DNA of 64,000 bases, taken from the NCBI GenBank assembly GCA_934699095.1, contig CAKUVI010000004.1, positions 62,001 to 126,000 on the forward strand. The letters run 5' to 3'. The notes below the pieces were generated by a model, which worked only from the letters and a program-made list of their open reading frames with translations, searched no databases and was not told the origin of the DNA. Numbering within the stretch: the first letter of the stretch is position 1; every line of letters starts with the position of its first letter. The position numbers were made by a program, and so were the translations under genes. The stretch comes from an uncultured Bacteroidales bacterium (GTDB lineage: Bacteria; Bacteroidota; Bacteroidia; Bacteroidales; WCHB1-69). Positions 35,101 through 45,034 of this stretch are shown piece by piece.

Positions 35101-38100
35101 AACAGCTTCAACATACCATTCGTATGATGTGGCAGGCTCAAGGTCGTAAATTGTATATGTGCCATCGCTTTCCAATGAGATCTCGTCAACTGATTCGTAA
35201 GACTCAGCGCCAACCTCTTTGTAGTAAAGGTTGAACGTTTCAGCTGTTGAAATCCAAGAGAGTTTTGCAGAGTTAGATGTGATTTCAACAACATTCACGC
35301 CACTCGGTCTTGAACATTCCGATACTTCTGACAAAGTTACATCATCAACATAAATTGTATTTGATGTGGGAGACATGATTGCGATGTATGAACCCTCACC
35401 TGCGTAATTTGAAAGCGGTACTGAATACAATTCATGAGCTGATGTAAGTGTAATGGTTACAACAGTGTCAAAAGTGGTGATATCGTTAGGATTTGTCATA
35501 ACACCAACCATCAATGTTGATGGTGAATATGAATAACGAGCGTAGAATTCAAGTTGCATATTGCTGTAGCTTAACTCTGCTGTGTTGATTTGAGGAAGTA
35601 CGGCTGTAGTGTTTGTTCCTGAGAAGTACAGAGCTCTTGAACCGCTGTGTCCACCGTATGTGGATGCGTAAGGATAAATTGAAGAGGTACCTCTCTGCCA
35701 ACAAGCCGGAAGCGGATATGATGTTGTGCCTGCAATATTGTTGCTTTCCATATCCCAAGTCTGTGGCAATGATGAGATAGCCTCACATTCGGTGATGAAT
35801 GTGATAGGTTGTGATGCGGATTCTGAACCATCAGCGCAAACTGTTGCAACGTATGCGTTGTATTGTGTACCAGACTGCAAACCGGTGATTGTGAATGTAT
35901 AGACAGTGTCTGTGAAAGATACTGTGCCTTCTGATTCTACATAAGTTTCAGCTGAAGCTTCCTTTACATAGACTGTGAAGTTAACATCCTCTGATGACCA
36001 AGCCAAGTTTGCACTTTCTGTAGTGGTGCCCAAAACCTGTAAAGCGGTTGGCTCCAAGCATGAAGGAATTTCACGGATTGTGATATCATCAACAAAAATT
36101 TCATTGAAATCAGATGTACCGGCGCCAATGTAACGGAATGCGATATAGTAGTCAGGACCGCTGACACCAGCATTGTTGAAGTCAACAACCTTGAGTTCGT
36201 AGGTGGTTGATGCAACTTCTATGCTATCGGCAACCAACACGAATGTTGAAGTGTCTGAAGGGTTAGACATAACACCCACTTGCAAAGTACCAAGTTCGTA
36301 ATAGCTGCTTGAATAATATTTGCGTGCGAAGAACTCGAGGCGAAGGTTTTCGATGTTGGCGTTAACCTTAGGTGCAGCCCAAACCATCATCTCGCCATCT
36401 TCGGAACCGATTGTAGCATAGTGTGTGCCTGTCTTTGCGTATGATGAGTAAGTCTCGATTTCCGGGAAGTAGGCCTCATCGTAATATTCATAGTCGTACT
36501 CAAGATAATAACCTTGCTGAGCTATTGTCCAACATGCATCCTCATTGCCTTCAAATGAGGTGAAATAAGGAATATCGTAAGTAGAACATGTTGTGGTGAA
36601 GGTTGCGCTCTTATAATAGCTGTCGTCAATTTCGTCACAGTTAGGAGCAACCTGAACAAGGTAAGTGGTGTTGGCAGTAAGATTGCTCAATACAGCGGTG
36701 TTGCCATTGATCACAACATCTGTTGTGTTCCATTCTGCTGTAGTCTCAGCCTGAGGACGGAAACGAACGATGTAAGATTCATTGACGCCAACCCATTCTA
36801 TCGAAGCTTCGTTTGCACCTATTGAAGTGACAGTTACGCTTTGAATCTTAGGACAATTGGAAATCTCTTGAAGAACTACATCGTCAATATAAGTGTAGTT
36901 GTAGTCGTTGGCCGTAAAGCGGATTGCCAAATAGGATCCGTCACCCTCCTCATAACCTGAAAGCACTACATCGTAAGCTTCATAAGTATCAGTGAGACTA
37001 ACAGTTCCTAAAGTCTTGAATGTTGCGGCCGCTGTTGGATCAGTCATCACACCTACTTCTAAATTGTTAGCGGAGCTGCCAGACTTGCGAGCCCAGAATG
37101 TAAGTTGCAATTCGTTTATATTCAATGATTCAACATCAATTTGTGGTAAAACAGCAAGACGTGAACCAGAATTGTAGTTGTAAAGACATTTTGTTCCTGA
37201 ATGTACATTCAATGTCGAAATGTATGGGTAGGTTGTTGATGAGTTTCTTTGCCAGCAAGTTGGCAGAGGGTTGTTAGCAGAACCGCCACCATTGTTGTTT
37301 TCGAAATCCCAGGTTTGAGGAATCTCAGTGATTAAGGCGCACTCTGTTACAAATGTCAAGGTTTCTGAAGCGATGTTTTGTCCGTCACACACAGCTTCAA
37401 CATACCATTCATAGAGCATTGAAGGATTCAAGCCGCTGAGAGTGTAAGTGTGGTCGTTGATCTCTTCAAAATTCCATTCGGTCTCGGTTTGTGGTTTGTA
37501 ATATACATCGAAGGTTTCGCCTGTTGAAGTCCATGAAAGAACAATGTCACCATCTTCATTTTTAACAGCTGTCAAGTTCTGAGGTTTGGAACAAGCCGGG
37601 ATCTCTTCCAAAACCAAATCATCAATGTAAACGCTATTGTAAGTAGGCGATTTGAATGCAATGTAAGTGCCTTCGCCCTCGTAGGCTGAGAACGGCACTT
37701 CATATTGTTGATAAGTACTTGTCAGAGTTATATCAGAGATTAGCTCGAAGGTGGAGAAATCAGTGGGATCTGTCATTATTCCGACCTGGACATTGGCATT
37801 TGAGTAACCCTGTTTAGCCCAGAATGTCACCTGCAATTCGTTCATGTTGAGGTAGTCGGTGTTGACAGCACGCATAACACCTGTAGAATTTGTGCTTGAG
37901 AAATACAAGCAATAAGAACCTTGGTGTGCACTATAAGAATAAGTGTATGGATAAGCAGAACCGTTTCTTGTCCAGCATTGAGGCAGTGGTGAAGAGGTGG
38001 TACCTGCTGTGTTTCCGCTTTCAAAATCCCAAGTTTGCGGTACTTCGGTGATACCTTCACACGGGGTTTGGAAGTTGATGGTGTTGCTTACCAAAGTGTC

Positions 38101-39657
38101 ATCACCGCAGAATGCAGCAACGTATGCCTGATAAGCAGTTGCAGGAGTAAGACCGCTGATTATTACAGGACTAACCGCACCCTCTTCTACTGTCCAAGTC
38201 TCTTCATTGGCCTGACGATAGTAGAAATTGAAATCAGTTGCTGTTGAAATCCATGAAAATTCAGCTTCAGTTGGAGTTGCATTAACGGCCAAATTTGACG
38301 GAGCTGAACAATCAGGGATCATTTCCAAAGTAAGGTCGTCAACATATAAACCTGCATCCTGGTTGCCGTTCTTTAAAGCAATGTACACTCCGTCACCTTC
38401 ATAGTTCATGAAAGGAACTTCGTAGAGAAGATGAGATGTGGTAGGATTGATAGTGGCAACAGGCTCGAATGTGGAATCGTCATTTGGATCTGTCATAATA
38501 CCTACAATGATTGAGGCATTAGAGGTGGAAGAACTTTTAAGAGCATAGAAAGAAACTTGCAATTCAGCAACGTTCAATTCGTTAGGATCTATCGGCTGCA
38601 TTATAGCCATTCCGTTGGCATTGTAGAAATAGAGTGAATATGTGCCGCTATGAGAATAGTATGAATAGCTGTAGCAATAAGGTGAAGTTGCTGAAGCAGA
38701 GCCTCTGGTCCAGCATTGAGGCAGGGTGTTTGCGCCTAATGTTTCGTCAAAAGTCCAAGTTTGCGGAACCTCAGTGATGCCCTCGCAATCGGTTCTGAAT
38801 GTGATACTGCGCGCTGCACTTTGCTCACCGCCGCCACAGTCGTTATACACACGCACATTATAAGTGGTGTTAGGAAGAAGATCGTACAAAGATATTGATG
38901 TAGATGTGGTGTTTTCTGTAACAACATCCTCGTCTTCCCAAGATTGGGAATCTGTCTTATACATCACGATGTAGTCGCCGCCATCTTCAGCTGCTTCCCA
39001 TGAAAGAAGAACAGAATTTGACGTTACATCACTGTATTCAAGTGAAGAGACTGCGTGACAACTGATCTGTCCGCCTTCAATCACCAATTGAACGTCCGGG
39101 AAGTAGTTTCTCACATTGTTATATGTTACATTGGAGAAATCAAAAATTGTGTTGTCTCTGAAATTACTTACACTGCGTCCTGTTCCCTCCGTTGATTGCC
39201 AGTTAAGACCGCTTGACTCTTGAGCATTTGTGTTGTCAAGAACAGCAACAACAAGATTGCCGTCTCCAGAATACTCGAAAGGAAGGTTGAGAGCAATTTC
39301 AGACCATTCGTTTTGAGTGATCGTCCACGTTCCGTCAAACACCTCAGTGAAATCGGAGTAACTGAGTGCAGAACCAGTAGATGCAAACGACGACATCTGG
39401 GTTTCCGCCATGTAAACCTTGATGTTGCGTTGCGTTGATGTGTTCAAGTTCTTAAAACTTATGGAAGTTATAGTGCCACCAGTACCAATCTCCGAAGAGA
39501 GATAGATGGTTTGTGAAACACTATAATCATACCACAAATGTGTTGGAACTGAATTGTTTGATCCGTAGCCGCCAGTACCGACAATTACTGTCTCCTGCGC
39601 TACACCGCTGAAACTCAACATGATGAGCATCAGCCATAGCAATAAAGTTTTTTTCAT
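32173..39657 (-). CDS. Giant T9SS-secreted adhesin-like protein
   Basis: The 2494-residue protein has signal peptide MKKTLLLWLMLIMLSFSGVA. A repeated module follows: a ~160-residue jelly-roll (MAM/cleaved-adhesin-like) domain and a ~90-residue fibronectin type III domain. I count eight jelly-rolls. Six start with (V/I/L)P(Q/R)TW(D/T)F-like wording (VPQTWDFESGNTAGT, IPQTWDFENNNGGGS, LPRTWDFESDNYGGT) and two are variants (YFTSFEGNEDACW, LPYSTDFNTATGWLL). Each ends with 'YVDDVVLEE-P-C' before a Fn3 unit such as 'TSTSVDLTWTSTG'. The last ~75 residues (SISLYPNPASNYVDV to ATKNFIKK) are a T9SS type A sorting domain. It is likely exported and attached to the cell surface. The C-terminus is nearly identical to that of the pseudogene at 39976. 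Confidence 0.92.
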   Translation of the reverse strand: MKKTLLLWLMLIMLSFSGVAQETVIVGTGGYGSNNSVPTHLWYDYSVSQTIYLSSEIGTGGTITSISFKNLNTSTQRNIKVYMAETQMSSFASTGSALSYSDFTEVFDGTWTITQNEWSEIALNLPFEYSGDGNLVVAVLDNTNAQESSGLNWQSTEGTGRSVSNFRDNTIFDFSNVTYNNVRNYFPDVQLVIEGGQISCHAVSSLEYSDVTSNSVLLSWEAAEDGGDYIVMYKTDSQSWEDEDVVTENTTSTSISLYDLLPNTTYNVRVYNDCGGGEQSAARSITFRTDCEGITEVPQTWTFDETLGANTLPQCWTRGSASATSPYCYSYSYYSHSGTYSLYFYNANGMAIMQPIDPNELNVAELQVSFYALKSSSTSNASIIVGIMTDPNDDSTFEPVATINPTTSHLLYEVPFMNYEGDGVYIALKNGNQDAGLYVDDLTLEMIPDCSAPSNLAVNATPTEAEFSWISTATDFNFYYRQANEETWTVEEGAVSPVIISGLTPATAYQAYVAAFCGDDTLVSNTINFQTPCEGITEVPQTWDFESGNTAGTTSSPLPQCWTRNGSAYPYTYSYSAHQGSYCLYFSSTNSTGVMRAVNTDYLNMNELQVTFWAKQGYSNANVQVGIMTDPTDFSTFELISDITLTSTYQQYEVPFSAYEGEGTYIAFKSPTYNSVYIDDLVLEEIPACSKPQNLTAVKNEDGDIVLSWTSTGETFDVYYKPQTETEWNFEEINDHTYTLSGLNPSMLYEWYVEAVCDGQNIASETLTFVTECALITEIPQTWDFENNNGGGSANNPLPTCWQRNSSTTYPYISTLNVHSGTKCLYNYNSGSRLAVLPQIDVESLNINELQLTFWARKSGSSANNLEVGVMTDPTAAATFKTLGTVSLTDTYEAYDVVLSGYEEGDGSYLAIRFTANDYNYTYIDDVVLQEISNCPKIQSVTVTSIGANEASIEWVGVNESYIVRFRPQAETTAEWNTTDVVINGNTAVLSNLTANTTYLVQVAPNCDEIDDSYYKSATFTTTCSTYDIPYFTSFEGNEDACWTIAQQGYYLEYDYEYYDEAYFPEIETYSSYAKTGTHYATIGSEDGEMMVWAAPKVNANIENLRLEFFARKYYSSSYYELGTLQVGVMSNPSDTSTFVLVADSIEVASTTYELKVVDFNNAGVSGPDYYIAFRYIGAGTSDFNEIFVDDITIREIPSCLEPTALQVLGTTTESANLAWSSEDVNFTVYVKEASAETYVESEGTVSFTDTVYTFTITGLQSGTQYNAYVATVCADGSESASQPITFITECEAISSLPQTWDMESNNIAGTTSYPLPACWQRGTSSIYPYASTYGGHSGSRALYFSGTNTTAVLPQINTAELSYSNMQLEFYARYSYSPSTLMVGVMTNPNDITTFDTVVTITLTSAHELYSVPLSNYAGEGSYIAIMSPTSNTIYVDDVTLSEVSECSRPSGVNVVEITSNSAKLSWISTAETFNLYYKEVGAESYESVDEISLESDGTYTIYDLEPATSYEWYVEAVCADTNIASIKSTFQTLCLPITELPRTWDFESDNYGGTSSNPLPICWTRQGTGSYPYSYSSSSNSHSGSYLLYFYNYGNTAVLPEIDTEVYPINTLQINMFAKTSAYSSNVPLVIGVVPTPESTQFDTLSVVTLSSTYQKFEVSLANYQGQGGYVAIRSGSSSTIYVDDVTLEEIPDCSKPDNLAVSNITSTSVDLTWTSTGDNFNIYYKADAESEYTIINDVTLEDGVYTISDLTPATNYQWYVEVVCADTNIASATSTFQTACLPITEVPQTWDFENGNTGGTSAYPLPICWSRGNSNTPYVYSYGAYAGQNSLYFSSTNSYAVLNAIDPDALTLQDLQLSFYARRSYSTASLEVGVMTDPSDVATFTTIQTIELPTDYTLYEVLFSTYEGEGNYIAIKSPTYGSVYVDDVVLDNAPACPKVQNVTVTEVTESTATITWTASNEAGYNVKYREIGAEEWIETTTPTESITITDLMETTSYEVGISPICDEEVPFVYATFSTSMVAANLPYSTDFNTATGWLLNNGNCSNYWTAGTPAGSTVSALYVTNNGTEAGYSVTSQSTIVAEKAFNTGSADSVHVEFDLKIGGEVLSYGAYDFLKVFLAPNETEFEAGNSSTTQSSYSYSTNAFDFSAYATSVGSSSYPYIIALSDTTTNLHISMNVVNPAPNGVAKLVFLWRNDGSSGTQPGAIISNLSVSSEGAGPAVVNPTVATNDATNVTETTATLNGAITNAGNQTITARGFEWKAVSGGTVATVSATGTTNFTAPLTGLAEGTEYTFRAFATTANGNSYGQWKNFTTNSSSVEPCNTPTNVAASNITKESMTITWDANGANQWNLQYRVVNGAWSTVTVEGNPTYTITDLTEATEYQIQVQAVCDGATSPWSTMISQSTGINARLMGSISLYPNPASNYVDVRVSDNDIAVSRLEVYDMYGKLINEVEVIENPTRINVENLASGMYFVKVITNDGVATKNFIKK

Positions 39658-39704
39658 TTTATTTGGGTTTTAATTAATGGTTTGTTTGCTCGAAAAAAAG
39701 CGGG

Positions 39705-39712
39705 CGAAAATA
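39705..39712 (-). promoter_or_regulatory. Possible -7 box of the giant T9SS gene
   Basis: TATTTTCG on the minus strand, 48 bp before the ATG, departs from TAnnTTTG at one position. Confidence 0.35.
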
Positions 39713-39745
39713 CAATTATTTTTTTTCACCCGGATAAAAAATAAA

Positions 39746-39783
39746 TAAAAAAAAAGCGCATCAACAGCAAAATTGACGCGCTT
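39746..39783 (-). terminator. Terminator after tRNA-Arg
   Basis: On the minus strand GCGCGTCA and TGATGCGC flank a ten-base loop and run into nine T residues. Confidence 0.85.
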
Positions 39784-39790
39784 CCCGATG

Positions 39791-39864
39791 TGACCCCTGC
39801 AGGATTCAAACCTGCAACCTTTTGATCCGTAGTCAAATGCTCTATTCAGTTGAGCTAAGGGGCC
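39791..39864 (-). tRNA. tRNA-Arg (ACG)
   Basis: The acceptor GGCCCCT pairs with AGGGGTC (one G-T). The D arm is GCTC...GAGC, the anticodon arm is TTTGA-CTACGGA-TCAAA with anticodon ACG, and the T arm is GCAGG-TTTGAAT-CCTGC. The discriminator base is A and CCA is not encoded. It sits alone between the two T9SS adhesin genes with its own promoter and terminator. Confidence 0.96.
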
Positions 39865-39881
39865 GTTCTCAAATGAGCGTG

Positions 39882-39889
39882 CAAAAATA
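39882..39889 (-). promoter_or_regulatory. Promoter -7 box of tRNA-Arg
   Basis: TATTTTTG on the minus strand, 17 bp before the tRNA. Confidence 0.6.
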
Positions 39890-39975
39890 CAATTTTTTTT
39901 ATATCCACAACAAAAAAAAATTTTTTTTATAAAAACGGACGACCGTCCCCCCCCGTAATCGTATGTTACGTGGGA

Positions 39976-42900
39976 TTATTTTTTGATGAAACTCTTGGTT
40001 GCCACACCGTCGTTGGTGATTACCTTCACGAAATACATGCCGCTTGCAAGGTTTTCAACGTTGATCCTTGTAGGATTTTCGATAACCTCAACCTCGTTGA
40101 TGAGCTTGCCATACATGTCGTAAACCTCAAGACGGCTTACTGCGATGTCGTTGTCGCTCACGCGTACGTCAACGTAGTTGCTTGCAGGGTTTGGATACAA
40201 CGAGATGCTGCCCATCAGGCGGGCGTTGATGCCCGTGCTCTGGCTGATCATTGTGCTCCAAGGACTGGTTGCGCCGTCGCACACTGCCTGTACCTGGATC
40301 TGGTACTCGGTGGCCTCCGTGAGGTCGGTGATGGTGTAGGTCGGGTTGCCCTCAACGGTAACGGTGCTCCATGTGCCGTTAACAACGCGGTACTGCAGGT
40401 TCCACTTGCTTGCGCCGTTGGCACTCCATGTGATGGTCATGCTCTCCTTGGTGATGTTGGATGCAGCAACGTTGGTCGGGGTGCTACATGGCTCAACAAC
40501 CTCTTCGTTGGTGGTGAATGCAAAAGCTTCTGTCCATTGGCTCTCGTCACCCTCACCGCAAACAGCCTTGACGCGCACTTGATACTCGGTGCCTGCGGTC
40601 AGACCTGTCATCTGGTAGGATGGAGTCGTAATTACGTCAATTTCTGAACCCCAGCTGGTGGCTGCTGCTGTCTTGTACTGCAACTTCCAAGCGGTCTCCT
40701 CGCCACCGGCGGTCCAGGTTGCGGTTGCGGCAGTCTCGGTGATAATGTTCACTGCCAATGCTATTGGAGTTGTGCACTCCACAGGAGTTGATGAGTAGTC
40801 AACAACCAAATCATCCATAACGTATGATGTCATCGCAGCATCGTTAGAACGGAAAGCTATATAGCGACCTTCACCGACATACTGGTCAAAAAGAACTGTG
40901 TGAAGTTCCCATTCACTTGTATTTGCGAAGTTTATACTTTCTACTACTACAAATGTGGTTGCATCTGAAGGATCTGTCATAACACCTACATCGAAGGATA
41001 CGTTTATGCTGTTCTTACGGGCATAGAATTCAGCCAGCAAATCTTGTATTGAAATGTTCTCTCCGATTTTTGGCATAATGGCCATCGTATAGCATGCAGG
41101 TGTGAAATGGAATTCAAGGGCAGCATTGCCACCAGCGGTGTGGTTGAATTGTGCATTTGCATAAACGTAGTGTTCGGGGTTAGATGTCAACCGTGACCAG
41201 CAATCAATGTAGTTTGAACCGTCCATCATGCTGTATGTCTCAAAATCGTTTGAGTAAGGAAAAATTGTGATTGCACCGCATGAAGTCTTGAATGTCACTG
41301 TTTGAGACAACATTGATGAATCAGTACCGCAAAATGCTCTTACTGCAACTTCATAGTTAGTGCTTGATAACAGATCCTCAAGAGACAAAGAAGTATCTTC
41401 AGTAGTGTAAGTTGTGGAAGTACCATTTGCAGTGAGTATTACCTCATAGGAATCAGCTTCGCCACTCCAGCTGATGTTAGCTGAATTTTCTTCGATATTT
41501 GATACTTCTAAGTCTATTGGGGTAGAACATGTTACTTCTTCAAGTTTTATATTGTCAACGGCAGCAGGAGGATTTGAGGAATAATAGGTATTTCTCCAAT
41601 GGAAGACTAAGCGATAAACCTTGTCACCATCACCCATACCTTCGAATTGGTCAGAAGAAATGAGCATCTCATGATGTTGCCATGTGTTCTGCTGTGAGAG
41701 CCAGTGCTCAGAGCCTGCGGAACCATAGTTACCAGGTTGACTTGCCGCATCATAGTTAACACCATCCACTGTAGGAGGATTGTTGCCTGCTGTGAGAGTG
41801 ACAACTGAAGGGTCAAACCAGTAAACTCTAATGAATTCGTTCTTAGCTGAGCCACCCATCGCCTTCCAATCGAAAGAAAGCTTAATTTCAGTTGTTCCAT
41901 CAGGAATCAGGATGTCCCTGTAAGCATATACTCTTGATGTGGTGCTTGAGTATGAGTTTGTGATACCTTGGTCATTTGAGATATACAATCCCTTTGTGCC
42001 TTCTTCTGTAGTATTCACATCGCTTTCCTCGTCTGTTGGAACGCCTATGTACCATTTGTTGTTTTGTGTTCCGTTGACAAGTACCCATTGACTGTTCTCA
42101 TCTGTGTCTTCAAAATCAACTTGCATTGGCAGTGAAGTGGGTATTGTGGTAGTGGTAAATGTAACTGCATCCGTCTGGTTATCGCCTGGAATGCCTGAAC
42201 AAACAGTCTTTACATATACAGTGTACGTTGTGTTGGATTCAAGACCCTCTATCAGGTTTCCGTTTTGGTTGGAAACCTCCATCACTGTATAATCATCTTC
42301 TGAATCAACCGGCTTGTAATAGATCTCCCAAGTGTCGTGACTTTCGTAATCGTCCACAAAAGAAACTGCTGCTGAAGACTCTGTCAGGTTTGAAATGGAA
42401 ACAGAGTTAGCGGTAGGTGCAGCGCAATCCGGAATCAATGAAACCGTCACATCGTCGATATACCAAGATGTTAAATTGGCTGAATTAATCTGATGGAAAC
42501 GAAATGCCATACGGGTTCCTTCCGGAAGTCCCAAACCAGCAACGCTTGCGAACATGCGCTCTGTTTTTGTGTAAGTTGTAAAGTTCATCGTGTCTAACGC
42601 AACGAATGTTGTAGTGTCAGACAAGTCTGTGATGTATCCGAACTCTAATATAGTGTTGTTTGCGTATGTTGAACTATAAGAGTTTCTCTTTGACCAGAAT
42701 GTGATCTGTAAAGTCGAAAGTTCTTCTTCAAATTCGGGGAGGACTGCCACAATGTTTCCGAATGCGACCTCCAAAGCTTTTGAACTATTGTGAGAAACAG
42801 AGCTTGAAGATACAACATTTGGGAAAGTTTTATTATTGTAGAAGCCTGTTGCAGCCATCACCCAGCAGCTCAATTGCTCATCACCTCCTTCGAAATCAGC

Positions 42901-44366
42901 AGTCCATTCGTTTTCCGACACGGAGATAGGACCACAAGCAGTGTGGAAGTATGACACTTCAGTGTTCACAGATGACTCTGCACCGCATTCAGAAACAACA
43001 TAATATTCGTAATCTGTGTCTGGATTCAAACCATAGATTGTGGCTTCAGCATCTCCAGAAGCCCCAACAGACTCAAATTCATCACTGCTTCCTTTGAGAC
43101 GATAGTAAACAGTCCATTCGGTAGCACTGCCGTTCTCAGTCCACGTGATGGTGGCTTCGTTCATCTCTATGTCGCTTGCTGCAAAATTGTTAGGTTGGAT
43201 ACAACTGCTGCCTGTCTGTTTACCTTGTAATCGAAAGAAAGATGCCACTCTGTGTTCTCATCAGGAAACTCCATGCTAATTACAGCATATGATGAAGAAG
43301 TATTGTTGAGAGTATAGGCATCATTTTCGCCGCCGTCATTTGAAATGTAGAGAGAATGAACCCCTTCTTCGGAATCCCCTACTCCGGTGGCTGAACCTAT
43401 TACCCATTGGTTTACACCTGACCCAGTATAGGTGAATTCGGTGATTTCTGACGCGTCTTCTTCAAATGTGCGCTCGTAAGGCAACTCTATCGGCTCGCCA
43501 GGAGTGTTGAATGAAACACTGTTGATGGAATTTACATATGAACCATCTACAGGACAATACACACGCACGTAAACAGTATATGATGTACCCGGATTAAGTC
43601 CGTCCAGAAGATACGAACCGTCGGTCTGTGTGACCCCAGAAACGTATGAAGTGTCAGTTCCTGTAATATAGACAATATCGTGACTTTCATCTGTATTTTC
43701 AACCCATGAAATCTCTGCTGATGAAGGTGTTACATTTGAAACAGCCACTCCTGATGGTTCTGGGCACGCAGGTGCAACTGTAACTGTAAAATCGTCCAGA
43801 TTCCAAGAAGTGTTGTTGTGCGATGAGGTCCAACGGAAAGCTATTCTGCCTGCTATCTCTGCTATCGTAACAAAGTCATAATATCCAAATAATACTGAAT
43901 TTGATCTGCTCAAACAGTTTGAAGGAGGAGTTATGTCCCAAATTTTTACAAATGTTGAAGTATCCTCAACGTTTGTAATATAACAAAGTTCCATGTTACC
44001 GGCATTCGCTACAGATGAAGCCGTAGTGTTTCCGTAGAAGTAAAAACGCAGTGTGTTAAAATCGTTTGAGAACTCTGGAAGTACTAACATGCAAATTTCT
44101 CCGTCATTGCTCTTAATTTCAATAGAATTGGATCCTGAATGGCACGCTGGAGCGTAATTGCAATAATAGAATGGGGAGTTGAAACTACTCAAAACCGGAG
44201 TAGATCAGCAGTCATCGAAGGCGACCGCGTTTGAACCTGGTACCGATTCAAAATCATTGAACCAGCTCTGCTCTTCTGACACTGTGATTGGCTCACAGTC
44301 TTGAGCACGACCGGCTATTGTCATAAATAAAAACAATAGCAACGGTAAAAAATATATTTTTTTCAT
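39976..44366 (-). pseudogene. T9SS adhesin gene broken by a nonsense codon and a frameshifting deletion
   Basis: From ATG 44366 the frame reads a signal peptide (MKKIYFLPLLLFLFMTIAGR, then AQ) and the start of a jelly-roll, ending DDC-TGA at 44205-44207. In-frame continuation is STPVLSSFNSPFYYC, so TGA probably replaced a Trp codon (DDCW). The frame then runs to about 43220, where EWHLSFDYK joins SSCIQPNNFAASDIEMNEAT in another frame. By comparison with the intact domain at ~41.9-41.5 kb, most of a jelly-roll (~80-100 residues) is missing there. The remaining 1090 codons carry jelly-roll and Fn3 modules and an intact T9SS sorting domain. If intact it would encode ~1500-1600 residues. Confidence 0.85.
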
Positions 44367-44421
44367 TTTAGAAAGAATTTAAATATGTTGATATTTGCAA
44401 TTATAACCCAATTTTGCGCTG

Positions 44422-44429
44422 CAAAAGTA
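44422..44429 (-). promoter_or_regulatory. Promoter -7 box of the adhesin pseudogene
   Basis: TACTTTTG on the minus strand followed by GCAGC, 56 bp before the ATG at 44366. The promoter seems intact although the gene is broken. Confidence 0.5.
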
Positions 44430-44702
44430 GAAAAATATGATTTGGTGTGTTACTAAATATTTATTTCTTGATATTTTTGAAAAATTAAATTTACACCGAA
44501 ATAAGAATTTGCTATAACTTTTAGTAAATTAATATATAAAATTGAGAGATAATTACAAAATATTTATTTTCAATCATTCTTAATAGCGGATAAAATAATG
44601 AAATAAGTAAAAAAAAATAAAATTATGTTATGGTTTATCTCGTGCTGATAAAAATATCAACGTTCTGGAAAATCGTAGGATTAGATGCAACAAATATTTG
44701 AG

Positions 44703-44765
44703 GAGGCAACCGCGGGGACACGGTTGCCTCTATGTTGTAGAGACGCGCCATGGCACGTCTCTACA
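44703..44765. repeat. Pair of hairpin repeats (REP-like)
   Basis: First hairpin: GAGGCAACCG / CGGTTGCCTC around an 8-base loop (44703-44730). Second: TGTAGAGACG / CGTCTCTACA around a 10-base spacer (44736-44765). Both have perfect 10-bp arms. The TAGAGACG arm recurs at 31799 and 32126. Confidence 0.75.
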
Positions 44766-45034
44766 TTCCCATTGCCAAATCCCCCCAGCCTCCAATCACC
44801 CATTCTAAATAGTAGGGAAATGCAATTTGCTGCATTTAATCCTACGTTTTATTCAGCAGGCAGATTAATGCTAACAATTTGACCAAATATTTTATAAACC
44901 ACTGATTATCAGAACCAATCTACGAAATTTGCGATTTTAACGGCTGTATCTAAAAATTATGAAAAATAACTTATTTAAAATAATTTTTCTTAAATTATCG
45001 GATATTTATAAATATACACTTGATTATCAGATAT

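Larger units (their letters stand above)
44367..45034. other. AT-rich intergenic region with a repeat pair
   Basis: It contains the promoter box of the adhesin pseudogene and the hairpin pair at 44703-44765. I see no gene elsewhere in it, and no clear terminator for mnmG. Confidence 0.6.

Noticed and set aside
39946..39957. Phase-variation poly-C tract
   Set aside because: The C run lies past the stop codon of the adhesin pseudogene, so it cannot switch a reading frame; it is beside a degenerate hairpin.
39970..40647. Plus-strand frame with a matching copy at 32167-32700
   Set aside because: It is the reverse side of the duplicated T9SS sorting region; conservation comes from the minus-strand genes.
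44205..44207. TGA read as tryptophan (recoded genetic code)
   Set aside because: Other genes in the window end at TGA (for example folA and the T9SS type B gene), and the same gene also has a frameshifting deletion.
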